Positions 46,618 through 54,759 of a DNA stretch of 64,000 nt are shown here, one piece after another; positions within the stretch are counted from its first letter, which is position 1, and each line of letters starts with the position of its first letter. Under the pieces are notes generated by a model. It saw only the letters and a list, made by a program, of their open reading frames with translations, made no database searches and was not told the origin of the DNA. A program made the position numbers and the translations under genes. The stretch covers positions 248,001 to 312,000 of the forward strand of contig NZ_UTKY01000016.1 in NCBI RefSeq assembly GCF_900583165.1, given 5' to 3'. This stretch comes from Pseudomonas viridiflava. GTDB lineage: Bacteria > Pseudomonadota > Gammaproteobacteria > Pseudomonadales > Pseudomonadaceae.

Positions 46618-46777
46618 CTTTTTGGCTCTGCAGGATAAAAGTCACGACGATCAGGATCAGCCACAGCAGATAGGGGCGATACCAGGCGCCCGTGGCGTCG
46701 ATCCACCAATCCATGATGGCGGGAGAAAACAGGTAGATCCCGACGACCAGCAATAGGACCAATCGATAGATGTACAT
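46601..46777 (-). CDS. cbrX: Small membrane protein CbrX upstream of cbrA
   Basis: A 58-residue protein with two hydrophobic segments (about 4-22 and 33-50) and a hydrophilic end (QSQKDADEL). ATG 46777 has a good AGAGG site 6 nt upstream; a longer frame starting at 46912 lies in gluQ and is rejected. It overlaps the cbrA start by 17 bp in another frame, and cbrA itself has no clear Shine-Dalgarno, so cbrA translation probably depends on ribosomes finishing cbrX. A cbrX-cbrA-cbrB arrangement is reported for P. putida. Confidence 0.8.
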   Translation of the reverse strand: MYIYRLVLLLVVGIYLFSPAIMDWWIDATGAWYRPYLLWLILIVVTFILQSQKDADEL

Positions 46778-46839
46778 GTTGGCCTCTGATTGAAAAACTG
46801 CGGCGATGGTAACGGATGGCTGGCAGGCTGCAAGCGCCT

Positions 46840-47727
46840 TCAGCTCAATTGCGCTTCTTGCAGCGTGAGTGTGCGCGGGATCAGCAACGGATCCCAGTGC
46901 GCGATGCCCCAATCCAGCAGTTCCCGTGGGCTGGCGTGCAGCAGCTCGGTGCCGGGTTGTTGGCCGAGGGCGCGCAAGGCTCTTAACAGCAAAGGCGTGG
47001 CTTGGTCAGGCGTCAACGGCGGGGAGCGGTAGGATTTGCCCAATTTGTTACCGTCCGGCTGGATGATCAGCGGCACGTGCAGATAGCGTGGTTGGCGCAG
47101 CCCCAGCAGTTCTTGCAGATAGAGTTGGCGGGGCGTGGAATCCAGCAAGTCGGCGCCGCGTACGATATCGGTCACACCTTGCCAAGCGTCATCAAGCACC
47201 ACGGCAAGTTGATAGGCGTACAGGCCATCGCGGCGACGGATGATGAAGTCACCGACATCACGGCCCAAATGCTGTCGGAATTCGCCCTGTACGCGGTCTG
47301 TAAAGTGATACGCCAATTCCGGCACGCGCAAACGGATCGCTGCATCTTGTTGGTCGTGACCAGCATTACGGCATAAGCCTGGGTAAATCCCGTTGTAGGG
47401 TTCCAGTTGTTTGCGTGAGCAAGTGCAGGCGTAGGCCAAACCGTGGTTGAACATATCGTTCAGCACCTTGGCGTAGGCATCATGTCGCTCGCTTTGTCGG
47501 ACCAATTCCCCGTCCCATTCAAAGCCGTAGCTTTCCAGGGCGTGCAGAATCGCTGCTTGGGCACCGGGTTCTTCACGCGGGGGGTCGAGGTCTTCCATGC
47601 GCATCAGCCAGCGGCCTTTGTTGGCACGGGCATCGAGGTAGGAGGCGAGGGCGGCGACCAGGGAGCCAAAATGCAGGTGGCCGCTGGGCGTGGGGGCGAA
47701 ACGCCCAATATAGGTAGAGGCTGTCAT
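46840..47727 (-). CDS. gluQ: Glutamyl-queuosine tRNA(Asp) synthetase
   Basis: A truncated glutamyl-tRNA synthetase paralogue that attaches glutamate to queuosine in tRNA-Asp. It has 295 residues: a HIGH-like GHLHFGS near residue 16, FAPTPSG before it, KLGKS as the KMSKS-like loop, and the zinc ligands CTCSRKQ...YPGLCR around 101-120. The anticodon-binding domain of true GluRS is absent, as expected. It follows dksA on the same strand, the usual dksA-gluQ pair, but a terminator lies between. Confidence 0.96.
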   Translation of the reverse strand: MTASTYIGRFAPTPSGHLHFGSLVAALASYLDARANKGRWLMRMEDLDPPREEPGAQAAILHALESYGFEWDGELVRQSERHDAYAKVLNDMFNHGLAYACTCSRKQLEPYNGIYPGLCRNAGHDQQDAAIRLRVPELAYHFTDRVQGEFRQHLGRDVGDFIIRRRDGLYAYQLAVVLDDAWQGVTDIVRGADLLDSTPRQLYLQELLGLRQPRYLHVPLIIQPDGNKLGKSYRSPPLTPDQATPLLLRALRALGQQPGTELLHASPRELLDWGIAHWDPLLIPRTLTLQEAQLS

Positions 47728-47765
47728 GGGCCGGATACTACTGGAAAATCGGTAAACGCCAGAAA

Positions 47766-47792
47766 CAAAAATGGGGCGTTGGTACGCCCCAT
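47766..47792 (-). terminator. dksA terminator
   Basis: On the minus strand ATGGGGCGT pairs with ACGCCCCAT (47771-47779 / 47784-47792) around a 4-nt loop, followed by TTTTTG. Confidence 0.85.
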
Positions 47793-47810
47793 TCGTTCAG
47801 CTCGGAAGGA

Positions 47811-48254
47811 TTACTTGCCGACCTGTTTTTCCTTGATTTCCGCAAGGTTCTTGCAGTCCACGCACATGTCTGCGGTAGGACGCGCTTCCAGGCGGCGAAT
47901 ACCGATCTCGATGCCGCAGGATTCACACCAGCCGTATTCTTCGTCTTTGATCAGTTGCAATGTCTTGTCGATCTTCTTGATCAACTTGCGCTCGCGATCA
48001 CGGGCGCGCAGTTCGAGGGCGAACTCTTCTTCCTGGCTGGCACGGTCTGCCGGGTCAGGGAAGTTGGCAGCTTCGTCCTTCATATGGTCAACGGTACGAT
48101 CGACCTCCTGCATCAAATCCTGTTTCCACTTGTTCAGGATTTTGGTGAAGTGCTCGCGCATGGGTTCACCCATGTACTCTTCGCCCTTTTTTTCCACATA
48201 GGGTTCGAAGCCGCCGAGGCCTTGAGTCTGCTGTTGCTTTGCTTGGGTGGACAT
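47811..48254 (-). CDS. dksA: RNA polymerase-binding regulator DksA
   Basis: Binds the secondary channel of RNA polymerase and works with ppGpp in the stringent response. It has 147 residues from ATG 48254; six more codons are open upstream but do not fit the family. The coiled coil carries the acidic tip (DPADRASQEEEFALELR), and the C4 zinc finger is CESC and CVDC near the C-terminus. The 318-bp gap to the divergent aminotransferase gene contains GC-rich imperfect hairpins but no promoter I can name with confidence. Confidence 0.98.
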   Translation of the reverse strand: MSTQAKQQQTQGLGGFEPYVEKKGEEYMGEPMREHFTKILNKWKQDLMQEVDRTVDHMKDEAANFPDPADRASQEEEFALELRARDRERKLIKKIDKTLQLIKDEEYGWCESCGIEIGIRRLEARPTADMCVDCKNLAEIKEKQVGK

Positions 48255-48572
48255 GAATAGACCGCCTCTCACTCTTCTAATCCATTGCGCAGGATTGCAA
48301 CGTCACCGACACCTGCCGGCCCTGCGGCTGCAAGCGGGCGAACTTACCAGATAGATTCGGGGTGCGCCACTCCCGGTTGTCGAGCCCGTCGCGGCCGGGT
48401 CGCAAACTGCGATAGCCCGTCGTGGCTGGGTATGTCTCGTCTCGAATGTTGATTTTAGTCGTTTTGCTGGCGCTTGCCCGAACCGCAGAGGCGGCCGGGC
48501 AGGCAATAGAACATGTTTTAACGCGCGGGTTCGGTAGAATCCTGATTTTGTCCTCACCGTTAAGGAAGGCTA

Positions 48573-49745
48573 ATGGCTCAGCCCTACAGTGCGCGCAGTC
48601 GCGCCATCGAACCTTTTCATGTCATGGCGTTGCTGGCGCATGCTAATGAGCTGCAGGCCGCCGGTCATGATGTGATCCATCTGGAGATTGGCGAGCCGGA
48701 TTTCACCACCGCCGAACCGATCATCCAGGCTGGCCAGGCAGCGCTGGCCAATGGCAAGACGCGTTACACCGCAGCCCGCGGCCTGCCTGAGTTGCGTGAG
48801 GCGATCAGTGGTTTTTATCAGCAGCGCTACAGGCTGAATGTTGACCCCGAGCGCATCCTGATCACGCCGGGTGGCTCCGGTGCTTTGTTGCTCGCCAGCA
48901 GCCTGCTGGTGGACCCGGGCAAGCACTGGCTGCTGGCGGATCCGGGTTACCCGTGCAACAGGCACTTCCTACGTTTGGTTGAGGGCGCGGCGCAACTGGT
49001 GCCCGTCGGTCCTGACGTGCGTTACCAATTGACTGCCGATCTCGTGGCCAAACATTGGAACGAAGACAGTGTTGGTGCGCTGGTAGCATCCCCGGCCAAC
49101 CCGACCGGCACAATTCTCACACGCGACGAATTGGCCGGGCTCTCGAGCGTAATCAAGGCGCGCAACGGTCACTTGGTGGTGGACGAGATCTATCACGGCC
49201 TCACCTACGGCACCGATGCCGCCAGCGTGTTGGAGGTGGACGACGACGCTTTCGTCCTGAATAGTTTTTCCAAGTATTTCGGCATGACTGGCTGGCGCCT
49301 GGGTTGGCTGGTGGCACCACCGGCAGCAGTGGGGGAATTGGAGAAGCTGGCGCAAAACCTCTACATCAGCGCTCCTAGCATGGCCCAGCACGCCGCCTTG
49401 GCGTGTTTCACGCCGCAGACCCTGAGCATCCTGGAAGAGCGCCGCGCTGAGTTCGGCCGCCGCCGCGACTTCCTGCTACCGGCGTTGCGCGAGCTTGGCT
49501 TCGGCATCGCCGTCGAGCCAGAAGGCGCGTTTTATTTATATGCTGATATCAGCAAGTTCGGCGGCGATGCCTTCGCGTTCTGCCGACACTTCCTGGAAAC
49601 CGAGCATGTGGCGTTTACGCCCGGGTTGGATTTTGGCCGCTATCAAGCGAGCCATCATGTGCGCTTCGCTTACACGCAAAACCTGGATCGGCTACAGGAG
49701 GCGGTGGAACGCATCGCCCGTGGCTTGCGGAGCTGGCAAGGCTGA
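48573..49745 (+). CDS. PLP-dependent class I/II aminotransferase
   Basis: A 390-residue fold-type I aminotransferase of uncertain substrate. Conserved parts: GEPDF near residue 33, ASPANPTG as the substrate/PLP ring contact, [12 protein letters not shown], and the PLP lysine in [16 protein letters not shown], with the C-terminal substrate Arg in HHVRFAY. AAGGAAGG precedes the ATG and a TAGAAT -10-like element is at 48535-48540. It overlaps sfsA by 1 bp (TGATG). Confidence 0.93.
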   Translation: MAQPYSARSRAIEPFHVMALLAHANELQAAGHDVIHLEIGEPDFTTAEPIIQAGQAALANGKTRYTAARGLPELREAISGFYQQRYRLNVDPERILITPGGSGALLLASSLLVDPGKHWLLADPGYPCNRHFLRLVEGAAQLVPVGPDVRYQLTADLVAKHWNEDSVGALVASPANPTGTILTRDELAGLSSVIKARNGHLVVDEIYHGLTYGTDAASVLEVDDDAFVLNSFSKYFGMTGWRLGWLVAPPAAVGELEKLAQNLYISAPSMAQHAALACFTPQTLSILEERRAEFGRRRDFLLPALRELGFGIAVEPEGAFYLYADISKFGGDAFAFCRHFLETEHVAFTPGLDFGRYQASHHVRFAYTQNLDRLQEAVERIARGLRSWQG

Positions 49746-50455
49746 TGCGCTTTAATCCTCCCCTTGAAGAAGGCCGCTTGATTCGCCGTTACAAGCGTTT
49801 TCTCACCGATATCGAAACCGTTACTGGCGAGTTGCTCACCATTCATTGCCCCAACACCGGCTCGATGCTCAATTGCATGGTAGAAGGTGGGCAGGTCTGG
49901 TTCAGCCGTTCCAATGACCCTAAGCGCAAGTTGCCCGGTACCTGGGAAATTGCAGAAACGCCACAAGGCCGTCTGGCGTGTGTGAACACAGCGCGCGCCA
50001 ACCAGTTGGTCGAGGAGGCATTGCGTGTCGGGGTGATCGCCGAACTCAATGGTTTTACGGCCTTGAAGCGCGAAGTGCCTTACGGCCAGGAAAACAGCCG
50101 CATCGACTTCCGATTGGATTACCCCGACGGTGCGGCCTATGTCGAAGTCAAAAGTGTGACCCTGGGCTTTGACGGTTCCACGGTGGCGGCTTTCCCCGAT
50201 GCGGTGACCCAGCGTGGCGCCAAGCACCTGCGGGAGCTGGCCCATCTGGCGCGTGATGGCGTGCGTGCGGTGCAATTGTATTGCGTCAATCTCTCGGGAA
50301 TCGAGGCCGTGCGCCCGGCGGTAGAGATAGATGCCGGTTACGCGGCTGCATTGCGTGAGGCCAAGGCGGCAGGGGTGGAGGTGCTGGCGTATGGCGTGCG
50401 GGTTACGTCTGAGGAGATCTACGTGGATCGCCGCCTGGACGTACTTCTGGACTAG
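49745..50455 (+). CDS. sfsA: DNA/RNA nuclease-fold protein SfsA
   Basis: A 236-residue SfsA-family protein (sugar fermentation stimulation protein in E. coli). It has an N-terminal OB-fold ([24 protein letters not shown]) and a C-terminal nuclease-like fold with ENSRIDFRL and [10 protein letters not shown], resembling a PD-(D/E)xK catalytic core. Its molecular role is unsettled. The start overlaps the aminotransferase stop, so the two are coupled; its 3' end overlaps the convergent Rieske gene by 4 bp. Confidence 0.96.
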   Translation: MRFNPPLEEGRLIRRYKRFLTDIETVTGELLTIHCPNTGSMLNCMVEGGQVWFSRSNDPKRKLPGTWEIAETPQGRLACVNTARANQLVEEALRVGVIAELNGFTALKREVPYGQENSRIDFRLDYPDGAAYVEVKSVTLGFDGSTVAAFPDAVTQRGAKHLRELAHLARDGVRAVQLYCVNLSGIEAVRPAVEIDAGYAAALREAKAAGVEVLAYGVRVTSEEIYVDRRLDVLLD

Positions 50456-50769
50456 ATTTGCACCCACAGGCCTTGAGCGTCTTCACGCCCGCGCAGGGCC
50501 TTGAGGCTTTGGCCGGCGCATGGCCCGGCAATGCACTCGCCGCTTTCAATCAGGAACAGCGCGCCGTGGGTGGCGCACTGGATCAGGCTCGCGCTCGTAT
50601 CCAGGAACTGATCGGGCTGCCACTCCAGCGCAACGCCCCGGTGCGGGCATCGGTTGATATAGAAGTAGGCAACGCCATCGCGGCGCACGGCCAACAGTTT
50701 GCAACCATCGATTTCGAAACCGAGGCTGCTGTCTGGCGCAAGGCTGTCGGAGGGGCAGAGAAACTTCAT
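50452..50769 (-). CDS. Small Rieske [2Fe-2S] protein
   Basis: A 105-residue soluble ferredoxin-like Rieske protein. Both cluster motifs are intact: CPHRG with Cys41 and His43, and CATHG with Cys65 and His68. It resembles the NirD/BphF-type small Rieske family. There is no signal peptide. No oxygenase or reductase partner is adjacent, so its electron partner is unknown. It is convergent with sfsA (4-bp overlap) and divergent from phuT, whose Fur-like box lies only 25 bp from its start. Confidence 0.93.
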   Translation of the reverse strand: MKFLCPSDSLAPDSSLGFEIDGCKLLAVRRDGVAYFYINRCPHRGVALEWQPDQFLDTSASLIQCATHGALFLIESGECIAGPCAGQSLKALRGREDAQGLWVQI

Positions 50770-50793
50770 TTCAATCCTTAAGTGCCTTGATGT

Positions 50794-50812
50794 TCAAATG
50801 CAAACAATTATC
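50794..50812 (+). promoter_or_regulatory. possible Fur box before phuTUV
   Basis: A 19-bp stretch ending in ATTATC matches GATAATGATAATCATTATC at 12 of 19 positions, in the gap between the Rieske gene and phuT. The match is moderate; the heme-uptake genes downstream make Fur control likely. Confidence 0.5.
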
Positions 50813-50924
50813 AAATGCCGGCTTCGCCCATCGGCTGACCGGGCGCTCAATACGATGCCAGGCAGGTGCAATCTGTCACATCGATGAGCGTTTGAGCGGC
50901 CCTGCCCTGGAAGGAAACCCTGTT

Positions 50925-51803
50925 ATGCGCCTGAGTGCCAGCGCTATTGCGCTTGTTGCCTTACTGCTGGTCAACCCTGTGGCGCACGCCGCTGAACTGC
51001 CACAACGCTGGGTCAGTGCTGGTGGGGCGCTGTCGGAATGGGTCACGGCCTTGGGCGGGGAGTCGAAGTTGGTCGGGGTGGATACCACCAGTCAGCACCC
51101 TGAGGCCCTCAAGGCGTTGCCGAGTATCGGCTATCAGCGTCAGTTGTCGGCGGAGGGCATTCTGAGTTTGCGCCCGCAAATCCTCGTGGGCACTGAAGAG
51201 ATGGGGCCGCCGCCGGTGTTGGTGCAGATTCGCAGTGCGGGCGTGCAGGTGGAGATGTTCTCGGCACAACCCGATCTGCAGGCCTTGAAAGGCAATCTGC
51301 AACACCTGGGCAAGTTGCTCGGCAATGAGGTGAAGGCCGACGAATTGTTTAGCGAGTATGAACACGCACTCGACCAGCAAAAACACAGGGTTGTGAAGGC
51401 CCAGGCCGCGCAAAAGGCGCCGGGCGTGCTGGTGCTGATCGGGCATGCGGGTGGTAAAGCGCTGATCGCCGGCAAAGACACGGCCGCCGATTGGGTGTTG
51501 CTGAAGGCCGGCGGGCGCAACTTGGCCAGCCACAATGGTTACAAACCGTTTTCGCTGGAGTCGTTGGCGGGGTTGAGCCCTGACGTATTGGTGTTTGCCG
51601 ATCGCGCGCTCACCGGTGATGCGGCGCGTGTAGCGTTATTCAAGGAAAACCCGATTCTGGCTTCAACCCCAGCGGCCAAAAGTGGGCGGGTGTTTGAGTT
51701 GGACCCAACCCTGTTGGTGGGTGGCCTGGGGCCGCGTTTACCGCAAAGCCTGGTAAAACTGTTTGGCGATTTCTACCCATCTCAGGCTAATCCTGCGCAA
51801 TGA
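50925..51803 (+). CDS. phuT: Heme ABC transporter periplasmic binding protein
   Basis: Captures heme in the periplasm for the PhuUV importer. It has 292 residues from ATG 50925 (AAGGAAA upstream); an in-frame reading from 50787 is unlikely because the signal peptide (hydrophobic core, AHA site near residue 22) would then be internal. The mature part is a class III binding protein (HmuT/PhuT type): RWVSAGGALSEWVTALGGE, GVDTTSQHP, PSIGYQRQLSAEGILSLRPQ. It overlaps phuU by 4 bp (ATGA). Confidence 0.94.
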   Translation: MRLSASAIALVALLLVNPVAHAAELPQRWVSAGGALSEWVTALGGESKLVGVDTTSQHPEALKALPSIGYQRQLSAEGILSLRPQILVGTEEMGPPPVLVQIRSAGVQVEMFSAQPDLQALKGNLQHLGKLLGNEVKADELFSEYEHALDQQKHRVVKAQAAQKAPGVLVLIGHAGGKALIAGKDTAADWVLLKAGGRNLASHNGYKPFSLESLAGLSPDVLVFADRALTGDAARVALFKENPILASTPAAKSGRVFELDPTLLVGGLGPRLPQSLVKLFGDFYPSQANPAQ

Positions 51804-52837
51804 CCACTTTGGTTAAACCACGCACCTTATTTATCGGGCTGGCGCTGTTATGCGTGTTGGCGATCTGGCTGTCACTGGCCTTGGGGCCGGTCAGCTTGCC
51901 GTTGTTGGACACACTCAAGGCCGCCTTGCGCATGATGGGCGCGCCGATTGACGCTCAGGGGTTGGAGCAGGCGGAACTGATCCTGGGGCAGATCCGCTTG
52001 CCGCGCACGTTGCTGGGGCTGGCGGTTGGCGGTGTGCTGGCATTGTCGGGTGTGGCGATGCAGGGGTTGTTTCGCAATCCATTGGCAGACCCGGGGTTGG
52101 TTGGGGTGTCCAGTGGCGCAGCATTGGGCGCGGCCGTTGCGATTGTCGGTGGGTCGTATTTTGGCGGTCTGCCGGATGCGTTCGGGCCATACCTGTTGTC
52201 ATTGTGCGCATTTTTGGGTGGGTTGGGCGTGACGGCGCTGGTCTATCGACTGGGGCGTCGCAACGGTCAGACCAATGTCGCGACGATGTTGCTCGCGGGC
52301 ATTGCCCTTACCGCGCTCGCCGGTTCGGCGGTAGGCCTGTTTACCTACCTGGCGGATGACGCCACCCTGCGCACCCTGACGTTCTGGAACCTCGGTAGCC
52401 TCAACGGCGCCAGTTATGCACGGCTGTGGCCCTTGTTGCTGGTGAGCGCTGGCGTGGCGTTGTGGTTGCCGCGCCGGGCCAAGGCATTGAATGCACTGTT
52501 GCTTGGTGAATCCGAGGCCAGTCACCTTGGGGTCGATGTTGAAAGGCTTAAGCGTGAATTGGTGTTCTGTACGGCGCTGGGCGTGGGCGCCGCAGTGGCT
52601 GCCGCCGGTATGATCGGTTTTGTAGGGCTGGTGGTGCCGCATCTGGTGCGGTTGCTGGCGGGGCCGGATCACCGCGTGCTCTTGCCAGCGTCGGTATTGG
52701 CGGGTGCGAGCCTGTTGCTGTTTGCTGACTTGGTCGCCCGGCTTGCCCTGGCGCCCGCTGAATTGCCTATCGGGATCGTCACTGCGTTTATCGGTGCACC
52801 GTTTTTTCTGTACCTGTTGTTGCGGGGGCGTGCCTGA
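51800..52837 (+). CDS. phuU: Heme ABC transporter permease
   Basis: A 345-residue FecCD-family inner-membrane permease with about nine or ten hydrophobic helices. Signatures: [43 protein letters not shown] near residues 55-100 and the EAA-type coupling region [17 protein letters not shown]. It is coupled at both ends: 4 bp overlap with phuT and 1 bp with phuV. Confidence 0.96.
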   Translation: MTTLVKPRTLFIGLALLCVLAIWLSLALGPVSLPLLDTLKAALRMMGAPIDAQGLEQAELILGQIRLPRTLLGLAVGGVLALSGVAMQGLFRNPLADPGLVGVSSGAALGAAVAIVGGSYFGGLPDAFGPYLLSLCAFLGGLGVTALVYRLGRRNGQTNVATMLLAGIALTALAGSAVGLFTYLADDATLRTLTFWNLGSLNGASYARLWPLLLVSAGVALWLPRRAKALNALLLGESEASHLGVDVERLKRELVFCTALGVGAAVAAAGMIGFVGLVVPHLVRLLAGPDHRVLLPASVLAGASLLLFADLVARLALAPAELPIGIVTAFIGAPFFLYLLLRGRA

Positions 52838-53604
52838 TGTTGCGTGTTGAAGACCTGCAAATACGCCGTGGTCATAAAACGGTGTTGGCGGATGTCACGC
52901 TTGAGCTGTTACCCGGTGAAGTGCTCGGTGTATTGGGCCCCAATGGCGCGGGCAAAAGCACGTTGCTCGGCGCCTTGTGCGGTGAGCTATCTGCTGACCA
53001 GGGCAAGGTGTGGCTGGATCAGCGCGAGCTGAACACGTGGAGTGGGGCGCAGCGGGCACAACGTTTGGCCGTGTTGCCTCAAACCTCGACCTTGGACTTT
53101 GCCTTTCGGGTCGAAGAAGTCGTTGGCATGGGCCGTTTACCCCACCAGACCGGCCGGGTGCGCGATGACGAAGTTATCGAGGCGGCGCTTCAGGCCGCAG
53201 ATGTCGGGCACTTGAGCGGTCGCAGTTACCTGGCGCTGTCCGGCGGCGAGCGACAGCGTGTGCATCTGGCGCGGGTGCTGGCGCAGTTATGGCCAGGTGA
53301 AACGGGGCAGACGCTGTTGCTGGACGAGCCGACTTCGATGCTTGATCCCTTGCACCAACATACAACTCTGCAAGCTATCCGAACCTTTGCCGATCGCGGA
53401 GCAGCCGTTATGGTGATTCTTCATGACCTAAACCTGGCGGCTCGCTACTGTGATCGGATTCTATTGCTCGAAAACGGGCGTCCCCACGCTCTGGACGCGC
53501 CAGCTCAGGTTATGCGCCCTGAGCCGTTGAAAGCGGTGTTTGGGTTGGACGTGTTGGTGCAGCCGCATCCGGAGCGTGGGCATCCGTTGATTATTGCGCG
53601 CTGA
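52837..53604 (+). CDS. phuV: Heme ABC transporter ATPase
   Basis: A 255-residue ABC ATPase powering heme import. Walker A GPNGAGKS is at residues 34-41, the signature is LSGGERQR, Walker [12 protein letters not shown], and the switch His is in VILHDLNLA. The ATG shares its A with the phuU stop (TGATG). No heme receptor, cytoplasmic heme carrier or TonB gene is adjacent. Confidence 0.96.
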   Translation: MLRVEDLQIRRGHKTVLADVTLELLPGEVLGVLGPNGAGKSTLLGALCGELSADQGKVWLDQRELNTWSGAQRAQRLAVLPQTSTLDFAFRVEEVVGMGRLPHQTGRVRDDEVIEAALQAADVGHLSGRSYLALSGGERQRVHLARVLAQLWPGETGQTLLLDEPTSMLDPLHQHTTLQAIRTFADRGAAVMVILHDLNLAARYCDRILLLENGRPHALDAPAQVMRPEPLKAVFGLDVLVQPHPERGHPLIIAR

Positions 53605-53622
53605 GACTGGCTTTTTATAGGC

Positions 53623-53735
53623 AAAAAAAGACCCGGCAAGAGCCGGGTCAAATAACCGTGATTAGCCTGATGAGGAGATAATCTGAGAGTCCGAACCAAT
53701 GGTCTGTCAGTTATCGGCTGATCTCGCGACCAGTT
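53623..53735 (-). ncRNA. prrF1: PrrF iron-responsive small RNA
   Basis: The minus strand carries the highly conserved PrrF core (GGACTCTCAGATTATCTCC at about 53691-53673) followed by CATCAGGCTAATCAC, and ends in a terminator GACCCGGC-tctt-GCCGGGTC with T7. The predicted 5' end (AACTGGTCGCGAG) lies just after a strong Fur box. Length is about 113 nt. PrrF RNAs repress non-essential iron proteins when iron is scarce. Which of the two Pseudomonas copies this is cannot be told; the position beside phu and TfoX_C genes matches the P. aeruginosa prrF locus. Confidence 0.95.
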
Positions 53736-53737
53736 GT

Positions 53738-53756
53738 GATAATCATAACGATTCTC
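53738..53756 (-). promoter_or_regulatory. Fur box of prrF
   Basis: GATAATCATAACGATTCTC matches the 19-bp Fur consensus at 15 positions and lies immediately upstream of the predicted prrF start, where bound Fur-Fe would block RNA polymerase. Confidence 0.88.
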
Positions 53757-53848
53757 ATTTGAGAGTCAACATTTGTTTTTGCTCGGCGCTCTGCTTTCCT
53801 CAAACGCCCGTTTGGAATACCTGGAAATGCTGGACTTTAGTGGTTGAA

Positions 53849-54121
53849 TTAGTTTTTCTGACGAGCCGAAATAGCGTCCAGTTGGCGGTTCAACGCCTCC
53901 TTGCGTTCAGCAGGCACATCGTTCCAGTGCACATCCATCAAAGCCCCCTCAATCGCATACAGCAGCACTTTCGAAGCCCGAAAGCCGCGCGTGCGCACAG
54001 CTCGATAAGCATCGACCGCTCCCAGGCGCCTCAAGTCGGATGCACTGTGGATGCCCACCGCATGCAGCCACTGTGCTGACGTCTTGCCGAGGTTTTTCAG
54101 GTGTTGCAGCTCATCGTTCAT
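53849..54121 (-). CDS. TfoX C-terminal-domain protein
   Basis: A 90-residue helical protein matching the TfoX/Sxy C-terminal domain (LKNLGKTSAQWLHAVGIHSASDLRRLGAVDAY), a helix-hairpin-helix-like fold. The start MNDELQHLKNLG at 54121 is chosen over an upstream reading at 54172. It lacks the N-terminal domain of competence regulator TfoX, so a competence role should not be assumed. It lies 113 bp upstream of the prrF start, on the same strand. Confidence 0.85.
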   Translation of the reverse strand: MNDELQHLKNLGKTSAQWLHAVGIHSASDLRRLGAVDAYRAVRTRGFRASKVLLYAIEGALMDVHWNDVPAERKEALNRQLDAISARQKN

Positions 54122-54268
54122 CAAGCCTCCTTGCGACGGCCGAATGGTGCGGTGGGTATCGTGACCAGGCAAGCCTGAAAAGGAGTGTAGCGCTCAGTAG
54201 GAAAAGTGTAGTTCTTTGGTAGAAAGCGGCTTAAAAGCTTATAAGAATGATGCTGGGAATTTACCCCA

Positions 54269-54298
54269 GGCACGCTTAAGCGCCGGCACGCTTGAGCG
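54269..54298. repeat. short direct repeat
   Basis: GGCACGCTTAAGCG (54269-54282) and GGCACGCTTGAGCG (54285-54298) are two near-identical 14-bp units, 2 bp apart, just downstream of the pentapeptide gene. The second unit can also pair with GCCGGTGC after it. The function is unknown. Confidence 0.6.
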
Positions 54299-54322
54299 TA
54301 GCCGGTGCATGAGCAGTGAGCG

Positions 54323-54667
54323 TTATTTGGTGCGGTAGCGCAGGCGAGTACCGAAATTAACCGACATGAGGATCTCATCGGCGGTCAGTTCAGGCGGGAA
54401 GTACGTGCCTGAGATCTGCGCATGGGCGAGGCTTGCGCCCTCCAATGAACAGCCGCGTAGATCCAGCCCGCGCAAATCGGTGGAGCGAAAGTACGCATCC
54501 GTGAAATCGACGCCTGAGGCATTCAGCTCCCTGAGGTCAAGCCCACGAAAGTCGCCGCCGCGCATGTCAATGACGCCGTCTTTCGGGCGCTCATGGTTGA
54601 AGCCGCGGATATCGTCTTTGTGCAGGAGCGAGTAGAGCGGGGTATCAAGAAGCTTGGGCTGACTCAT
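54323..54667 (-). CDS. Small pentapeptide-repeat protein
   Basis: A 114-residue protein with about seven A(D/N)LXX-type repeats between residues 36 and 85 (for example DFRGLDLREL, DFTDAYFRSTDLRGLDLRGCSLEGASL), predicting a short right-handed quadrilateral beta helix. It is far shorter than Qnr/MfpA gyrase protectors and has an extra C-terminal segment (TADEILMSVNFGTRLRYRTK), so no resistance function is claimed. It is divergent from nothing and stands between TfoX_C and the kinase-fusion gene. Confidence 0.9.
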   Translation of the reverse strand: MSQPKLLDTPLYSLLHKDDIRGFNHERPKDGVIDMRGGDFRGLDLRELNASGVDFTDAYFRSTDLRGLDLRGCSLEGASLAHAQISGTYFPPELTADEILMSVNFGTRLRYRTK

Positions 54668-54759
54668 GACGGCGACTCCTGTTGGTTTTATGACGCCATT
54701 ATAGTGCCACTATCTCTCGGCCGTGTGCTTTAGTCGACGACACGACCGAGAAGTTTTTC

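Noticed and set aside
54323..54667. Qnr-type quinolone resistance protein
   Set aside because: Too few pentapeptide repeats and the wrong length for a gyrase mimic.
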